A stretch of 64,000 nucleotides of DNA. It comes from Owenia fusiformis. Lineage: Eukaryota; Annelida; Polychaeta; Sabellida; Oweniidae. The stretch is taken from contig CAIIXF020000007.1 in the NCBI GenBank assembly GCA_903813345.2, positions 14,306,714 through 14,370,713 on the forward strand, in the 5' to 3' direction. Shown here in pieces: positions 24,376 through 39,400 of the stretch. A program made the translations under genes and the position numbers. The first letter of the stretch is position 1, and every line of letters starts with the position of its first letter. The notes under the pieces were generated by a model, which did no database searches, was not told where the DNA came from, and saw only the letters and a list, made by a program, of their open reading frames with translations.

Positions 24376-24920
24376 AATTGTGAACGTTAACTCCCACGAC
24401 TTGCCATAAAAGAAAATATTTATTTGTGTCTATTTAAAGATGATGTCGGTGTTCGATTTTGAAGTGCATGGCATGATTAATGCATATAATGGTCCATGCC
24501 CTTATTCCGAAAATTCTAGATACAAACTGGGGTTTATCGGTGAAAGTGAACAAATACAAAACGAACAGTTTCGATCTCCTCTAGTTTAAAGTGCCATTGG
24601 GTATCTGACAGCTAGAGATGTAAGGTAGCACCCAGGGGCGCTATTAAAAATGGATCACTTGTATGTCATTGTGCGAATCTCAGTTTTCAGAATCAACACA
24701 AATTGAATATAATTTTAAAACAGCTGAAACCTACAATAAAAATCTCAGATATGCATATCGTTGTGAATGTTAATAAAACATGTAAACAAAGTGCTAACTT
24801 CTCAGAACAAGTGCTTTATAAAGATATGACTGTTTGCATTTTAAAAATATGACTACGTATACTGTATGTGAGGCCGGTGTAATAGACTGGTAGACGCTAG
24901 GTAATTGGTGTACCTTTCAC

Positions 24921-25277
24921 TGTTCCACAACTAGTTACTTTGACGGAACGTCAATGTAACAAAATGGATGAACTTCTTGGTTACGAGTTTTTTGTTTCCT
25001 CGATTTAAACCTACTTATAAGTCAAGTTGCAGATTATAATTTGGCACAAAGCTAGAAAGCAACTAAATGCATGAATTATGTAGCTTTATTTAGTAATCAA
25101 ATTCCAAACCGAGAGCATTTCTAAAAGCTAGACTGTATTGTCTAACTTTGTGCCAAATGATAATCTGCAAGATGACTTGTACAAAAGTTTAAATCGATAA
25201 AAACAAAAAACTCGTATCCAGGAAGTTCATCCATTTTGTTACATTGACTTTCCGGCAAAGTAACTAGTTGTGGAACA
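24921..25277. mobile_element. Palindromic element, family C, copy 1
   Basis: Arms of about 135 bp (24921-25055 and 25142-25277) are inverted copies, e.g. gttccacaactagttac, aaaatggatgaacttc and ataatttggcacaaag against their complements. The phrases gtaacaaaatggatgaactt and gtcaagttg are shared with the larger palindrome at 62171-62950, so they form one family. No coding sequence. Confidence 0.75.
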
Positions 25278-25408
25278 ATGCCTTTGGCCTATTCCCTACT
25301 ACCCGCTCACAATTGGTTAAAGGCAGGCTGTGTACACTATAATTATATTGCGACACGTTAAAGTCTCTGCAGAGTCTGCTTAATTTAAAGCGGTGTTATG
25401 ACATTATA

Positions 25409-28400
25409 GACAGGTTCCAATTTCAGAATATCTCAAGGGAAATGGTTTTTGAGGCATTTTTTAGAAAAAGCAACAGACCTATTTTTTCTGAATCAGTTTT
25501 TCATGCTGATAAAGATATTAAAAGATGACAGCTCAACGGGATGGCGATGACACTGATTTTTAGCGTTTTTACCCCCCTAAGAAATTATTCTTGGGGGTAC
25601 TATAATATTAGTTCATAACTCAAAGAATATATGAACTATTGTTCTGAGTTCTACAGCATATATTTTTAGTACAGAGATGAATACTCTCCTAAATTTATAG
25701 GTTGATATCTTTGTTGGTTTTGGAAAAATACACTTAATTAGAAAAAAAATATGCAATTTTTGTCATTTTTTTATTGCTTATTTATTTTTGTAGCTTCAAG
25801 CAAAACATGATAACTTTAACAGCTCAAAGTAGTATTCTAACAACATTCTAAAGCTATGTGTGATATTGTAATACATCTATTATAGTGATGAAAAACTATT
25901 TTGTAATTTTAATATGACTTTATAGTGCCCTACCCCTGGTAAATAGAAGAAAGTTGGTGTGGGTTTCTTCTGGTTTTAACATTTTATTGACTTCTTAGAT
26001 ACAATCAATTTTGTCAGTTTACCTACCATGATCAGCTTTACAATGGTTAACTATTCCCATGAATAGAGGGTTGGGACCTCAAAAATACCAGAACTGTTAA
26101 GTGGCATCCTTGGGCAAACCTCTTCAGAGTATTTCCTTACACTCCAATAAAATCTGCAGGGGATACTATAAGAAACCTATATATCTTAGATACTAATGAA
26201 GATACTGACTTCAAATTTTCAGGATTTGGTCCTGGTATAATAGGTAATCTGTATAACAAAAATGACAAAAAGAAAAAACTCTGTTGCCATAGTAACAAGA
26301 ATACTACACTATTTGTTTCCTAAGAAATGTGTTTTAAGAGGTTTTGTCATTCTCTTCATATTTTTAATTCTAAATATGTCTACAATGTGGGATGATTAAA
26401 ATTATGGTAAAATAATCTTTTCTATGCTTCATGCAATGTCTCTAAAACAGAATTTGCTATGGCGACACATAGATCATAGAAAAAATCCTGGGATGATCGC
26501 TCTATTTGTCAGGAAATTAAAATGGAAACTGAAAAATGAGTTTCTTCCAACTGAATAGCAATTTGGTAGACCATGGCTGCTGACACGCACAAGAGAAAAC
26601 GTTTATCAGTTCTATGTCATTTTGTTGTTATTTTTTATTTATCGTGCTCTGGGACTTATAACACCTAATGCCGAATCTTCTCAAACTGCAAAGGAAGGCA
26701 AGATGAGGAAACTCTGGGGGGAAAATTAGACAAAACAACAATGTGAGTGGTCCAAAAATAATACTTACATGTTTTGAAAAAGTTATGCTCTCGGGTGAAT
26801 CAGTACTCCTTTAAGGATAGTCTGAGTATAGGTGAACTTTTTAACCTAATTGTACCCCTCCCCCAAAATTTTGACAATTGTCGAAAAGTGGCAAACAACA
26901 TTCATTAAAGTTCAATATGGCTATTTCGCTTCTATGGCATAAAGATATGGTACGATCTCAGGTCAATCAATAAATTTGAGTGACACCCTATCTTATGCAG
27001 AAAATACTATCGTATTTGAAGACATGTCAAAAATCTGGTGGAAATAATTTTGTCACTCCTGATTTGACCTGGAAAGCTTCAGGTAAATTATCACAAACAA
27101 TTTCAGACAGTTAAATATTTGATTATGACTATTTCTGACCATGAGGACAGGTATACAGGGATAATAAAGTCAATCGGACTCTGAGATATTTCGCTAGCAA
27201 TCAATCCATCAATATATTTTTTCAAAGTTGTTGACCTCATTTTCACCAAAAATGCAATCATTTTTTACAATGTTTAATGCATTACTATTCTTTATTTTGA
27301 TGTATCAAATAGCTCTTGAAAGGAAAACCGAATTCCCCTAAGATAAGTGTTCCCAGTGTTATTTCCCCATTGAAAAATTCATGCTATCCATTGGTTTCAG
27401 TTAATTTTGGTCATCCAAATTCAGTATCTTTAAAGTCTCTGGAGCAATCCACTTTTCCTCTTAGGAAATAGAACATGTCTCAAAAGCACATTCTAATTAT
27501 GCATTCAACAATATGATTAAAGGTTGCATTTTTGGTAAAAATTAGGTCAACATTCTATGTCCAAACTGTTTGCCAACCTCTCTAGTATGTGATTACACTA
27601 GATTTCATTATAATTTGTAAGTTTAATTAATTAAACTTGATTTAAATTATGTAGCAACAGATCGTCTCAGATAGGGCCAGCCTCTAACATTAAACCTACA
27701 AATCATTTGTCAAGGGGGCTGGCCTTATCTATGACAGATGTCATTCCCAGACACGTGTTCTGGTCTATGCTCCCTTCAGTTGCTTCTTAGCCTGCTAACT
27801 GGCTGTAATGATAAATGTTTGCTCGCTAATTTAAATACCACCCAACCCTCCCTGCAGGTTATTAGATTTAGACTATCAAATAATCATTACTTTATGGTAC
27901 TCAATTATGCTTACTCTATTAATATGATAATATGAACAATATGATTAAAGGTTGCATTTTTGGTAAAAATTAGGTCAACATTCTATGTCCAAACTGTTTG
28001 CCAACCTCTCTAGTATGTGATTACACTAGATTTCATTATAATACATGTACTAAATTGAAAACTTATATATAAAATATCTTAAGTCCTATATTCTAGTAAT
28101 AAATTAATTAGAATGTCACCTACATTTGATGATGGTTTGAATTCATTGATTTGGTGTCTATCAACACATGTTTCTAACTTAATGCTGCAAAATGTTAAAA
28201 TTCACCACATCCACTTTCTTCAATTTTCCAGGGGTAGGGCACTATAAAGTCATATTAAAATAACAAAATAGTACTTCATAACTAAAATAGATGTATTACA
28301 ATATCGCACATAGCTTGGAAATGTTTATGGAATACTACTATGAGCTGTTAAAGCTGTCATATTTTGCTTGAAGCTACAAATATAAAATTGGCAAGACAAA

Positions 28401-28740
28401 AATTGCGTATCTTTTTCCTGTTTATTGTATTTTTTCTGAGACCAATAAGGGTATCAACCTATAACTTTGAGATAGTATTCATATTTGTATTAGCAATGCA
28501 TTGTGTAGTACTCAGAACAATAGCTCATATATCCTTTGTGCTATGAACTAGTTTCAAAGTACCCCCTAGAATATTTTCCTAGGGGGGTTAAAATGCCAAA
28601 AATCAGTGTCATCGCCACCCCGTTGAGCTGTCATCTTTTAATATCTTCATCAGCATGAAAAACTGATCTAGTAAAAATAGGTCTGTTGCTTTTTCTAAAA
28701 AATGCCTCAAAAACTTGAATTATCTAAATTGGAACCTATC
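25409..28740. mobile_element. Long foldback element, arms over 530 bp
   Basis: The left arm 25409-25964 is inverted at 28206-28740. Shared blocks include ttttttagaaaaagcaacag, gatgacagctcaacgg, atgacactgattttt and gactttatagtgccctaccc. The arms are clearly diverged. The 2.2-kb interior has no supported coding frame, so this looks like a non-autonomous foldback-type transposon, or two copies of one element inserted in opposite orientation. Confidence 0.75.
27507..28042 (+). repeat. Perfect 108-bp direct repeat flanking 320 bp
   Basis: 27507-27614 and 27935-28042 appear identical (beginning aacaatatgattaaaggttg). The 320 bp between contains an inverted pair, gatagggccagcc and ggctggccttatc. 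Identity of both copies inside a diverged foldback suggests a recent local duplication or insertion. Confidence 0.8.
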
Positions 28741-30426
28741 TATTATTCCTTATTCAGACAAAGAGTGTATTTAAAAATGGTAAAAATGAATGAAATCAAA
28801 TAAATTAAGTTTTTTGACGTTTCTAGTGCTTCCTTGTATTATCTATAGGAAAGATTTGAACATACATCGAGAATGTTTTGGGTTTGGCTAATCCTGACTT
28901 TCATTTACTTTCTTCATAATTACACTTCAAATGTTATTTAACAGACTTATAAAAGTATGTTTATCCATTTCCAGTTGGATTAAATGTTCATTTACATTTT
29001 TCTAAATGGACCCCTGTTAAAATAAGTCAATAAATGGCTTTTTTGCAATGCTCAACAGCCAGAAACATGTTAAGGAGTGTTTATTCTACCAATTTAAGGT
29101 AAATTAAAGAACAGTTCTTTAACAGGAGGACGTTTTGTTCAGTTGAGCCGTCAATAGCAGTCTATAGACAAATATAATTTATAGTCTGTTAAATGCTTGA
29201 AATGATTTTAGTGAACGCCCATGATAACAACCAGGAAGTAAACTGATTTAAACAGAAAACGCTGTAGATCTTTTATGGGCGTGGATTTGTTGATACTGAT
29301 CATACTGAACAAACATTGAAGCATTCTGAGAAAAAAAGAATGTTATGAATCTATTGTCATGACACAAGTGAATATATTTCATTTAGTGTAAAAGCACTTA
29401 TAAATGAACTGCTGTATAATCATTCCAATCGCTTTTGTTACGGTTTTACGTTCCCGACAGAATGAAATACTATTTGACTGTTTGATACAATGTAACAAAA
29501 GCCAAAAGCCCCTCCCGCTGAATCAACGTCAACTCACCCCAATATTTCAACCCATCAAAACTCCCAGTAAAATCAACCCAGTAAAAACTCAACCTCAGTT
29601 AAATAAATATGAAGGTGTTTAAGATGATATTTATTCACTGAGGATACTGAGAAAAAAATTGCAATTTATGTTTATATTTGCCCAAAGCTCATTTATCAAA
29701 TATGTTTTTTTATTTCATAAATTCGATGGTCAAAGAATAAATTTTGAAAAATACTCGCATGGTGATTTTGTATCTTAATCTAGTGTCGGAATCTGAGAGT
29801 TAGAAACCACTATTATTATTGGCCCTGAAAGTAGTAATAAAATCAATACAGTATTGTAATGAAGATAAAATAATCAAGAAATTGTATACAAGCTGGAGAA
29901 CAACTACAACAAAACCCGCAGTTGTTTCGATAGTTTCTGTTACACATGATATGGAAGAGAGAAATCGCAGTCTTTCAAAAGGGGTTGTCATATTTGACCA
30001 TTAAATCGAGTTATCAAATGATGACAGTTCCCCAGGTACTTTTCAAAAAGTGACATTGTTCAAATGTAATGTTTGTTATTCCCTGGTCAGAGAACTACAG
30101 GAAACTGATCCCATTCCTGTCTCAACATTATTTTTGAAAGCCTACTTTACTTAATAAACATTCTACGAAATCGAAATGTGTATATTTGTTCTCTTAAGCT
30201 TGACTCGAATCGAATAATCATTCAAACATTTATTTACCACATTGTTTACTCTCCTTTTCAATACACACATAAAAAACTCAAATTCTTTGAATTTATTCCA
30301 TTGATTACGACAATAGCAAATAGGACACTCCCATCGGATTCTAGCCTCTCTCACTTATGTATAGTCCACAGAGTTTAGAGAGAGAGAGGGGAACCTCAGC
30401 TTGTTGAAGTAACAAATCAAGGAGAT
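28741..30426. other. Intergenic upstream of mucin 2
   Basis: No gene supported. A GA-rich run (gagagagagagg) lies at about 30378-30390, just before the mucin 2 start, where the 5' UTR and promoter should be. Confidence 0.4.
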
Positions 30427-33400
30427 ATGACAAAACTCAGGAAGATGGCTCCGGGAGTCGGATTAAAGATACTATTCTTAGTTTTAGTAGCATGTCCGGC
30501 GCAAACAGGTAAAAATCAGCCATTTTTAATATTCGATGATTTAAAATAGTTAAAAATGTCAACGTTTCAGTTGTTCATGTTTGTTTTTTGTGAGCTAAGT
30601 CAGCTTAATGAAGCGTTTTAACATTTTCCGAGACACTTATGACATTCAAAGAAATAGAAATGTGTAATTCTATACACGTTCGTCGGCCTACTATAACACA
30701 TCTGAGCTGTCACTCCATATATACACTGCTTTTCGTTCGTATATCAATTCAAAGCGTTTTATCAATGACACCTGTCTAACACAATGTATCTACTGTAAAG
30801 AACAGGAAGATGTTATTGAGTGAAATTATATCTGGAAAATTCAAATGTGTAAAACAAATAATTACAGTGAAAAATAATTACAGTGAAAAATGTACCTAAC
30901 ATTATTTGACAAATCAAAGAACAAACTTTCCAAAAATTGGTAGCGTTAGGACGAAATATAGCACAATTAGTACTAACTAAATAGGTTTTAACTAGCTCAA
31001 ACAAGGTTTGGAAAAAAGGCTATTGAGGTTGTGAACTTTATCCTCTACTTGTAGGGAATCAACATTTTGGGAATTGCAATTAATTTACTGTAAGACATTG
31101 AGAATCATTTGATATCCCCATAAAAATCGATTTTGACCATATTTTACACTTTATTCATGGCACAATTACAGCTGATGCTACAACAACAATGGCGGGCACT
31201 GATGATACAACAACAGTGATTGATATTACCACAACTGATGATACACAAACAGTTGTTGATATTACCACAACTGATGAAACAACAACCGAGGTGGAAATGA
31301 TGACCACTGATGATACAACAACAATGGCGGATACTGATGATACAACAACAGTGATTGATACTACCACAACTGATGGAACAACAACAGTTGTTGACATGTC
31401 TGGGACTGATGATACAACAACAGTGATTGATACTACCACAACTGATGGAACAACAACAGTTGTTGACATGTCTGGGACTGATGATACAACAACAGTGATT
31501 GATACTACCACAACTGATGGAACAACAACAGTTGTTGACATGTCTGGGACTGATGATACAACAACAGTGATTGATACTACCACAACTGATGGAACAACAA
31601 CAGTTGTTGACATGTCTGGGACTGATGATACAACAACAATTGTTAATATTACTACAACTGATAGTACGACGGCAGAGGTTGATATAACTACAAATGAGGA
31701 AGCAACAGCAGAGGTTGATATGATGACGACTGATGATACACAAACAGTTGTTAATATTGGTACAACTGATAGTACGACAGCAGAGGTTGATATAATGACA
31801 ACTGATGGTACAACAACAGTTGCTGATATTACAACAACTGATGAAGCAACAACAGAGGTTGATATAATGACAACTGATGGTACAACAACAGTTGCTGATA
31901 TTACAACAACTGATGAAGCAACAACAGAGGTTGGTATAACTACAACTGATGGAGGAACAACAGAGGTTGATATAATGACAACTGATGGTACAACAACAGT
32001 TGCTGATATTACAACAACTGATGAAGCAACAACAGAGGTTGGTATAACCACAAATGATGAAGCAACAACAGAGGTTAATATGATGACCACTAATGACACA
32101 ACAATAGTTGACATTACAACAACTGATGACGCGACAACAATGGCTAATATAGCCAGCACTGATGATACAATAACAGTGACTGATAATGTAACTGATGTTA
32201 CAGCTGCTGATACCACTGATGATACGACAAAAGTGACGTATGATGATACCACTGATGATACAACAACAATGACTGATGATGCTACCACTGAAGTTACAAC
32301 AACAGTGACTGATGATGCTACCACTGAAGATACAACAACAGTGACTGATGATACTACCACTGAAGATACAACAACAGTGACTGATGATGCTACCACTGAA
32401 GATACAACAACAGTGACCGATGATGCTACCACTGAAGATACAACAACAGTGACTGATGATGCTACCACTGAAGATACAACAACAGTGACCGATGATGCTA
32501 CCACTGAAGATCCAGCAACAGTGATTGATGATGCTACCACAGATGATACAACAACAGTGACTGATGATGCTACCACTGATGATACAACAACAGTGACTGA
32601 TGATGCTACCACTGAAGATACAACAACAGTGACCGATGATGCTACCACTGAAGATCCAGCAACAGTGACTGATGATGCTACCACAGATGATACAACAACA
32701 GTGACTGATGATGCAACCACTGAAGATACAACAACAGTGACTGATGATGCTACCACTGAAGATACAACAACAGTGACTGATGATGCTACCACTGAAGATA
32801 CAACAACAGTGACCGATGATGCTACCACTGAAGATCCAGCAACAGTGACTGATGATGCTACCACAGATGATACAACAACAGTGACTGATGATGCTACCAC
32901 TGATGATACAACAACGGTGACTGATGATGCTACCACTGAAGATACAACAACAGTGACTGATGATGCTACCACTGAAGATACAACAACAGTGACAGATGAT
33001 GCTACCACTGAAGAGACAACAACAGTGACTGATGATGCTACCACTGATGATACAACAACAGTGACTGATGATGCTACCACTGAAGATACAACAACAGTGA
33101 CAGATGATGCTACCACTGAAGATACAACAACAGTGACTGATGATGCTACTACTGAAGGTACAACAACAGTGACTGATGATGCTACTTCTGAAGGTACAAC
33201 AACAGTGACTGACAATGCTACCACTGAAGATACAACAACAGTGACTGATGATGCTACCACTGAAGATACAACAACAGTGACTGATGATGCTACCACTGAA
33301 GATACAACAACAGTGGCTGATGATGCTACCACTGAAGATACAACAACAGTGACTGTTGATGCTACCACTGAAGATACAACAACAGTGACTGATGATGCTA

Positions 33401-36400
33401 CGACTGAAGATACAACAACATTGACTGATGATGATGCTACCACTGAAGATACAACAACACTGACTGACGATGCTACAAGTGAAGATACAACAACAGTGAC
33501 TGATGATGCTACCACTGATGATACAACTACAGTGACTGATGATGCTACCACTGAAGATACAACAACAGTGACAGATGATGCTACCACTGAAGATACAACA
33601 ACAGTGACTGATGATGCTACTACTGAAGGTACAACAACAGTGACTGATGATGCTACTACTGAAGGAACAACAACAGTGACTGACAATGCTACCACTGAAG
33701 ATACAACAACAGTGACTGATGATGCTACCACTGAAGATACAACAACAGTGACTGATGATGCTACCACTGAAGATACAACAACAGTGGCTGATGATGCTAC
33801 CACTGAAGATACAACAACAGTGACTGTTGATGCTACCACTGAAGATACAACAACAGTGACTGATGATGCTACGACTGAAGATACAACAACAGTGACTGAT
33901 GATGCTACGACTGAAGATACAACAACATTGACTGACGATGATGCTACCACTGAAGATACAACAACACTGACTGACGATGCTACCACTGAAGGTACAACAA
34001 CAGTGACTGACGATGCTACCACTGAAGATACAACAACATTGACTGATGATGCTACCACTGAAGATACAACAACAGTGACTGATGATGCTACCACTGAAGA
34101 TACAACAACAGTGACTGATGATGCTACCACTGAAGATACAACAACAGTGGCTGATGATGCTACCACTGAAGATACAACAACAGTGACTGTTGATGCTACC
34201 ACTGAAGATACAACAACAGTGACTGATGATGCTACGACTGAAGATACAACAACAGTGACTGATGATGCTACGACTGAAGATACAACAACATTGACTGACG
34301 ATGATGCTACCACTGAAGATACAACAACACTGACTGACGATGCCACCACTGAAGGTACAACAACAGTGACTGACGATGCTACCACTGAAGATACAACAAC
34401 ATTGACTGATGATGCTACCACTGAAGATACAACAACAGTGACTGACGATGCTACCACTGATGATACAACAACAGTGACTGATGATGCTACCACTGGAGAT
34501 ACAACAACAGTGACTGATGATGCTACTACTGAAGGTACAACAACAGTGACTGATGATGCTACTACTGAAGGTACAACAACAGTGACTGACGATGCAACCA
34601 CTGAAGATACAACAACAGTGACTGATGATGCTACCACTGAAGATACAACAACAGTGGCTGATGATGCTACCACTGAAGATACAACAACAGTGACTGTTGA
34701 TGCTACCACTGAAGATACAACAACAGTGACTGATGATGCTACCACTGAAGATACAACAACAGTGATTGATGATGCAACCACTGGTGATACAACAACAGTG
34801 ACTGATGATGCTACCACTGAAGATACAACAACAGTGACTGACGATGCTACCACTGATGATACAACAACAGTGACGGATAATGGTACCACTGAAGAAACAA
34901 CAACAGTGACTGATGATGCTACAACTGATGATACAACAACAGTGACTGATGATGCTACCACTGAAGATCCAGCAACAGTGACTGATTCTGCTACCACTAA
35001 TGATATAACACATGTGTCTGATGATGTTACCACTGATGATACAACTACACTGGCACCAACAAGTACAACAGCTGATGTCGTAGCTGCTGGTAGGGCCTAT
35101 CTCTTAAATGTGTTTTACCCATACTCATATATCTTCAATTTCAGTATCCAATGCTTCTATTGGATCTCTGTTTTATTGAATATAGTTATTGCATAGAATT
35201 TTTTTTTGACGTGAGTCAAATTTTGCAAAACATCTCGAGGTATTCAAGTTTCTGAACTGCAGTAGTCAAAGAGGTTTCACGAAACGCATCGGAAATAATC
35301 ATGGGATTTCATTGTTCACTCTTCATGCTAATAATTCAGTAGCATTTTATGTCGCTGTTTATCTATCATCTGGATATTATCAGACATAGAGGCGTTGATC
35401 GGATAAAGAAAGGATGACTTTATGGTGTAAAATCGTAATGATCTGATATCAATTATATTCAATCTACTTTGTAGAAACTACATTCCAAATGTATCCCAGT
35501 GGTGAGGAGGAGGGTGATATACGTCTTCGGAATGCATTTTATACATCATCAGGTGCTGTAACCGCCCCAAGGGGGGTCTACTTTGGCCATAGAAAATACA
35601 AACATATATATGTGAGTGGCATGTTTAATTTGTGTAGATCTACGATACATTTTATATATTATTCACATTTTTCATTCTTTATATCTTTTCGATACACTGA
35701 AGAAATGTTCTTGTCATTCAAATTAGAATTGTCCAATGGCAATGACATGAATGAGTGTTTTTGATCATCAAACAAACTCACATAAGTCGATCAAACACTA
35801 CGACTATGAGCATCTTTGACCATGGATATATCATGTTTTATACTTTCAGGTGTCATCAAATGGCTTAATAAGTTTTGGCAGGCCAAACTTTCATTGGTGG
35901 CCCAGGAAGTTTCCTCTTGGAAGGCGGAATTCAGCTATTCTAGCCTCGTTCTGGGGCAATCATGACACACGCGAAAGTTTGCCATCTTCTGGTGTTCATT
36001 ATCAGACGTACACCATAGACGATGTCTTGAATGAGAAAGGCCAATTGTTACTCCAAGTTGCGAGTAAAGAAGTGATGAGGTTTACAAATGTTGCAGATTT
36101 TGAGGCAACTTGGATGATGAAAGTAACTTGGAAAGGTGTTTTCCCCTACCCATATTACTGCTACAATCCAAATGCTCAATACACTGCATGGTGGTGCCAG
36201 TACATAAATGGAAATAACACTGACAGTTCCCAACTTCAGGTAAAACAATATACCTTTTGGAAATATACTCTTTCAAGAGATCTAAAAGACTAATGTTTAA
36301 GAGAACTGAACATAGAAGAATGCAACTAAAATCGTAAGAATAAAGGCTATTTTATCATTAACCTCTGCGAAACTCATAACATCCTTTAATATTTTACAGG

Positions 36401-39400
36401 CAATATAAGTTAAAGTACAATAATCATATATCAGAGAGCTTTCGAGATTTTTCAACCAAATTTATACTGCAATTTTAACTTTTAAATGACGTAAACACCA
36501 CTGGGGAAGAAGGTTTCTCAAAGAAACCATGGAAATACATTTCATTAGAAAAAATCTCTTAGTTTTCTAATCGAGGGAATTGATTTGTGAATATCCAAGC
36601 AATGGCAGATTTATTTCAAAGGGTAAGTTGTAATAACTTGATATTTTGAAACCGGAACACGCGAACTCCATACTTGCCGAATATTTTGTTGTGATTTGAG
36701 TTCCTCCCCAGTGCAGTACCTTGCTTGTCCAAGTAAAGATTTGCGTACGTATTCCAAATAACTCAAGGGCTAATTTAATACCCGGGGCTTCGTTGTGTAC
36801 CAAACGAAACGAGAAACGGCACGACATCCGGGGCTTTTTTGGTCTTTATTAGACAATGGTGTATAGAGTTTCCGTTAGGTACCCTTTTCTGTACCGTTTG
36901 CGATTTTACTCTATAGCATTGAAATCTGTTCACATCATGAGCTACATAGTTGATTAACTTAAATATATGACATGTAAAAAAGGGTTGATACGGACAGAAT
37001 AAACAGGCAAATGTAATTTAAGTGGCGATTGTGTTTTCTGCTAATGTGTGTCACCCTGCTTCGGAAATCCCCCATAGCAGTATATGGCTCACGTGATTAT
37101 GCAAATGAGAAAACCCCATTGGTTTCCCGGCCGAACAATCAAAACTGACGCGGACAATCTTCGTTTTAACTGTTGTTTCTGAACGGTTCGTGGCCGAAAC
37201 TCATTAAATAATAGAAAATGTTTTACGTTATATATTGTTTTTACTTACCAACCATCAACATGTGCTGACATATTCAGCTCTTGACTTTATGTGCAAAGGG
37301 GGGTAAGACACATCGTCAGAAAATATTTTAAGTTCTCACACCCCTATGGCTAATTCAAATCGTATGCGGTAAAAAACGAACGCCAATTTGCGAACGTTCC
37401 GGGTATTACGTTCGCCCTTGAATAAAAATTAGGCTCTCTATTATGATTACGCATATAACTATTTCAACACTGATGATGTGATGTTTATCATAGATGGTGA
37501 ATCACCAGATCGTATTGGTAACTGACGGTATTCGGACATACGCTTTGTTCAATTATGGAAAGATGGCCTGGCGCACATGGAAAAATGTTAATATCGGCTT
37601 CGATGCTGGGGATACAGAAAATTTCTTCAACCATTATTTGTTTGGCGATGATGCTCTTCTAGGCATTGACAACATGAAAGGAAACACTGGTAATCAACCA
37701 TTTATTCCATATTACGGGGGTTTTAAGGTTTAAAGGTTTTTCTAGTATTATCAATATAATCAATATATAAGCACTAGTGCCAAAGGGAAAGAACCAAAAG
37801 TTGTAATGGAACTAAGCAAGAAAAAGCAAACTCTAAGTGCATACTAGTAAAGAAAAACAAACCTCATATAGCCCAAAACCATGATCTAACGTGAAAAGAA
37901 ACAATGTCTACCTTATACCAACATATGTTAACAAACTCAGCTACGGCCGAGGTTATTATATTTGCACATCTAAAGACCATCTTTAGATTGATGGTTATGG
38001 AAAACTTGATATTCCCAGTCCTTTATAAAGGTCTTTTGTAAAAATGTAATATATCTTGGAAACATTTACCCTACTTCAATCGATGCATAACATTTTAAAG
38101 TATCGTTTTCCATCTTTTTAACACCAACGCAAAGATTAAACAAATGACACACTATTTCAATAATAAAATGCCATATTTAATGGGCCACTTCAATGTTTTG
38201 GCATATCAAAAATATTTTGCAACATTAGTGCTGTCACTAAGGTGGCAAAAACTTTTTGAAAAAAATTGAAATGTTTTTTCGATGTCAATCTTTTTTAAAT
38301 ATGCTAGACTTCAATAATAAACCAATGTTGATTGTCTAACCAGGTTAAAAGGAAGAATATATTATGTTTTAGATATCATTGTACCATTGGTTTCTATGAG
38401 AACTAAAATTTTGAAATGCATTTTTCTCGGAACCATTTTCATGCACTGATGAGTTCATCAATCGCTTATTTACACTCCCCTCCATAAGTTTGACAACCTT
38501 TTTCTCCATTGAACTGCGTGTTAAAGCCTCTTTACGTTTGAATTTTTATTTACTTAACCGGCGATGAATTAACTTATAATATTGATGGAAACGTAACTTG
38601 ACTTTATTTCCAAAACCTCCAAATTTTTTCAATTTTTTTCCTCAATTACAATAGGTCGAAAATTGATGATAAATTTGATGAATATTTGAAAATCGTCATT
38701 CTCATGCAATCCAATGGGAAATGGAGGGTTCGGGGCAAATCAGAAATCAGGATATCTTTTCAGTAAAAGATTCAGCAAAAAATATTTTTATATAGAAAGT
38801 TGAATTGTCTAACTTTTTTGAACACTAAGTGTTTAGTTTATTTGATGAATATTAAAGTTACAGCGCTTCAAAGTCATTTTTGTAAAGAATTTTTCGCCTC
38901 CTGTGTTATTTCAATGGGAGAGGTTTTTTGAAAAACAATTTTGACTTTAAAGCCCTATAACTTTGTTGAACCTGAAGAAACATATCAATTTTTAATTAAA
39001 TAAAGTTAGCAAATTCAATTACCTGCCTAACTCGTATTTTTTGCAAGGACTCAGATGGATGGATATTCTGTCATATGACTTGCGGCAAACCTACCATTTC
39101 CCATTGGTTAACATGGGAATGTCGATTTTCAAAAATTCATCAAATTCATCATCAATTTTCGACCTACTGTAATTGAGGAAAAAAATTGAGAAAATTTGGA
39201 GGTGTTGGAATTAAAGTCAAATTACGTTTCCATCAATAGTATAAGTATTTTCATTGCAGGTTAAGTAAATAAAAATTCAAAGGTAAAGAGGCTTTAACAC
39301 GTAGTTCAATGGGGGAAAAAAGGTTGCCAAACTTATGGAGGGGAGTGTATGAACCGATTTTCTTAATTTTTTTCGGCAAAAAACATGCGAGGATGAATGT

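Noticed and set aside
27600-28060. LTR retrotransposon from the 108-bp direct repeats
   Set aside because: Too short, no TG...CA ends, primer-binding site or coding region.
31144-35033. Two open frames of about 1,290 codons on the minus strand, one Cys/His-rich
   Set aside because: They are exact shadows of the 36-bp repeat; a stop-free unit is stop-free in that frame for the whole array. No start context, signal peptide or splice partners support them.
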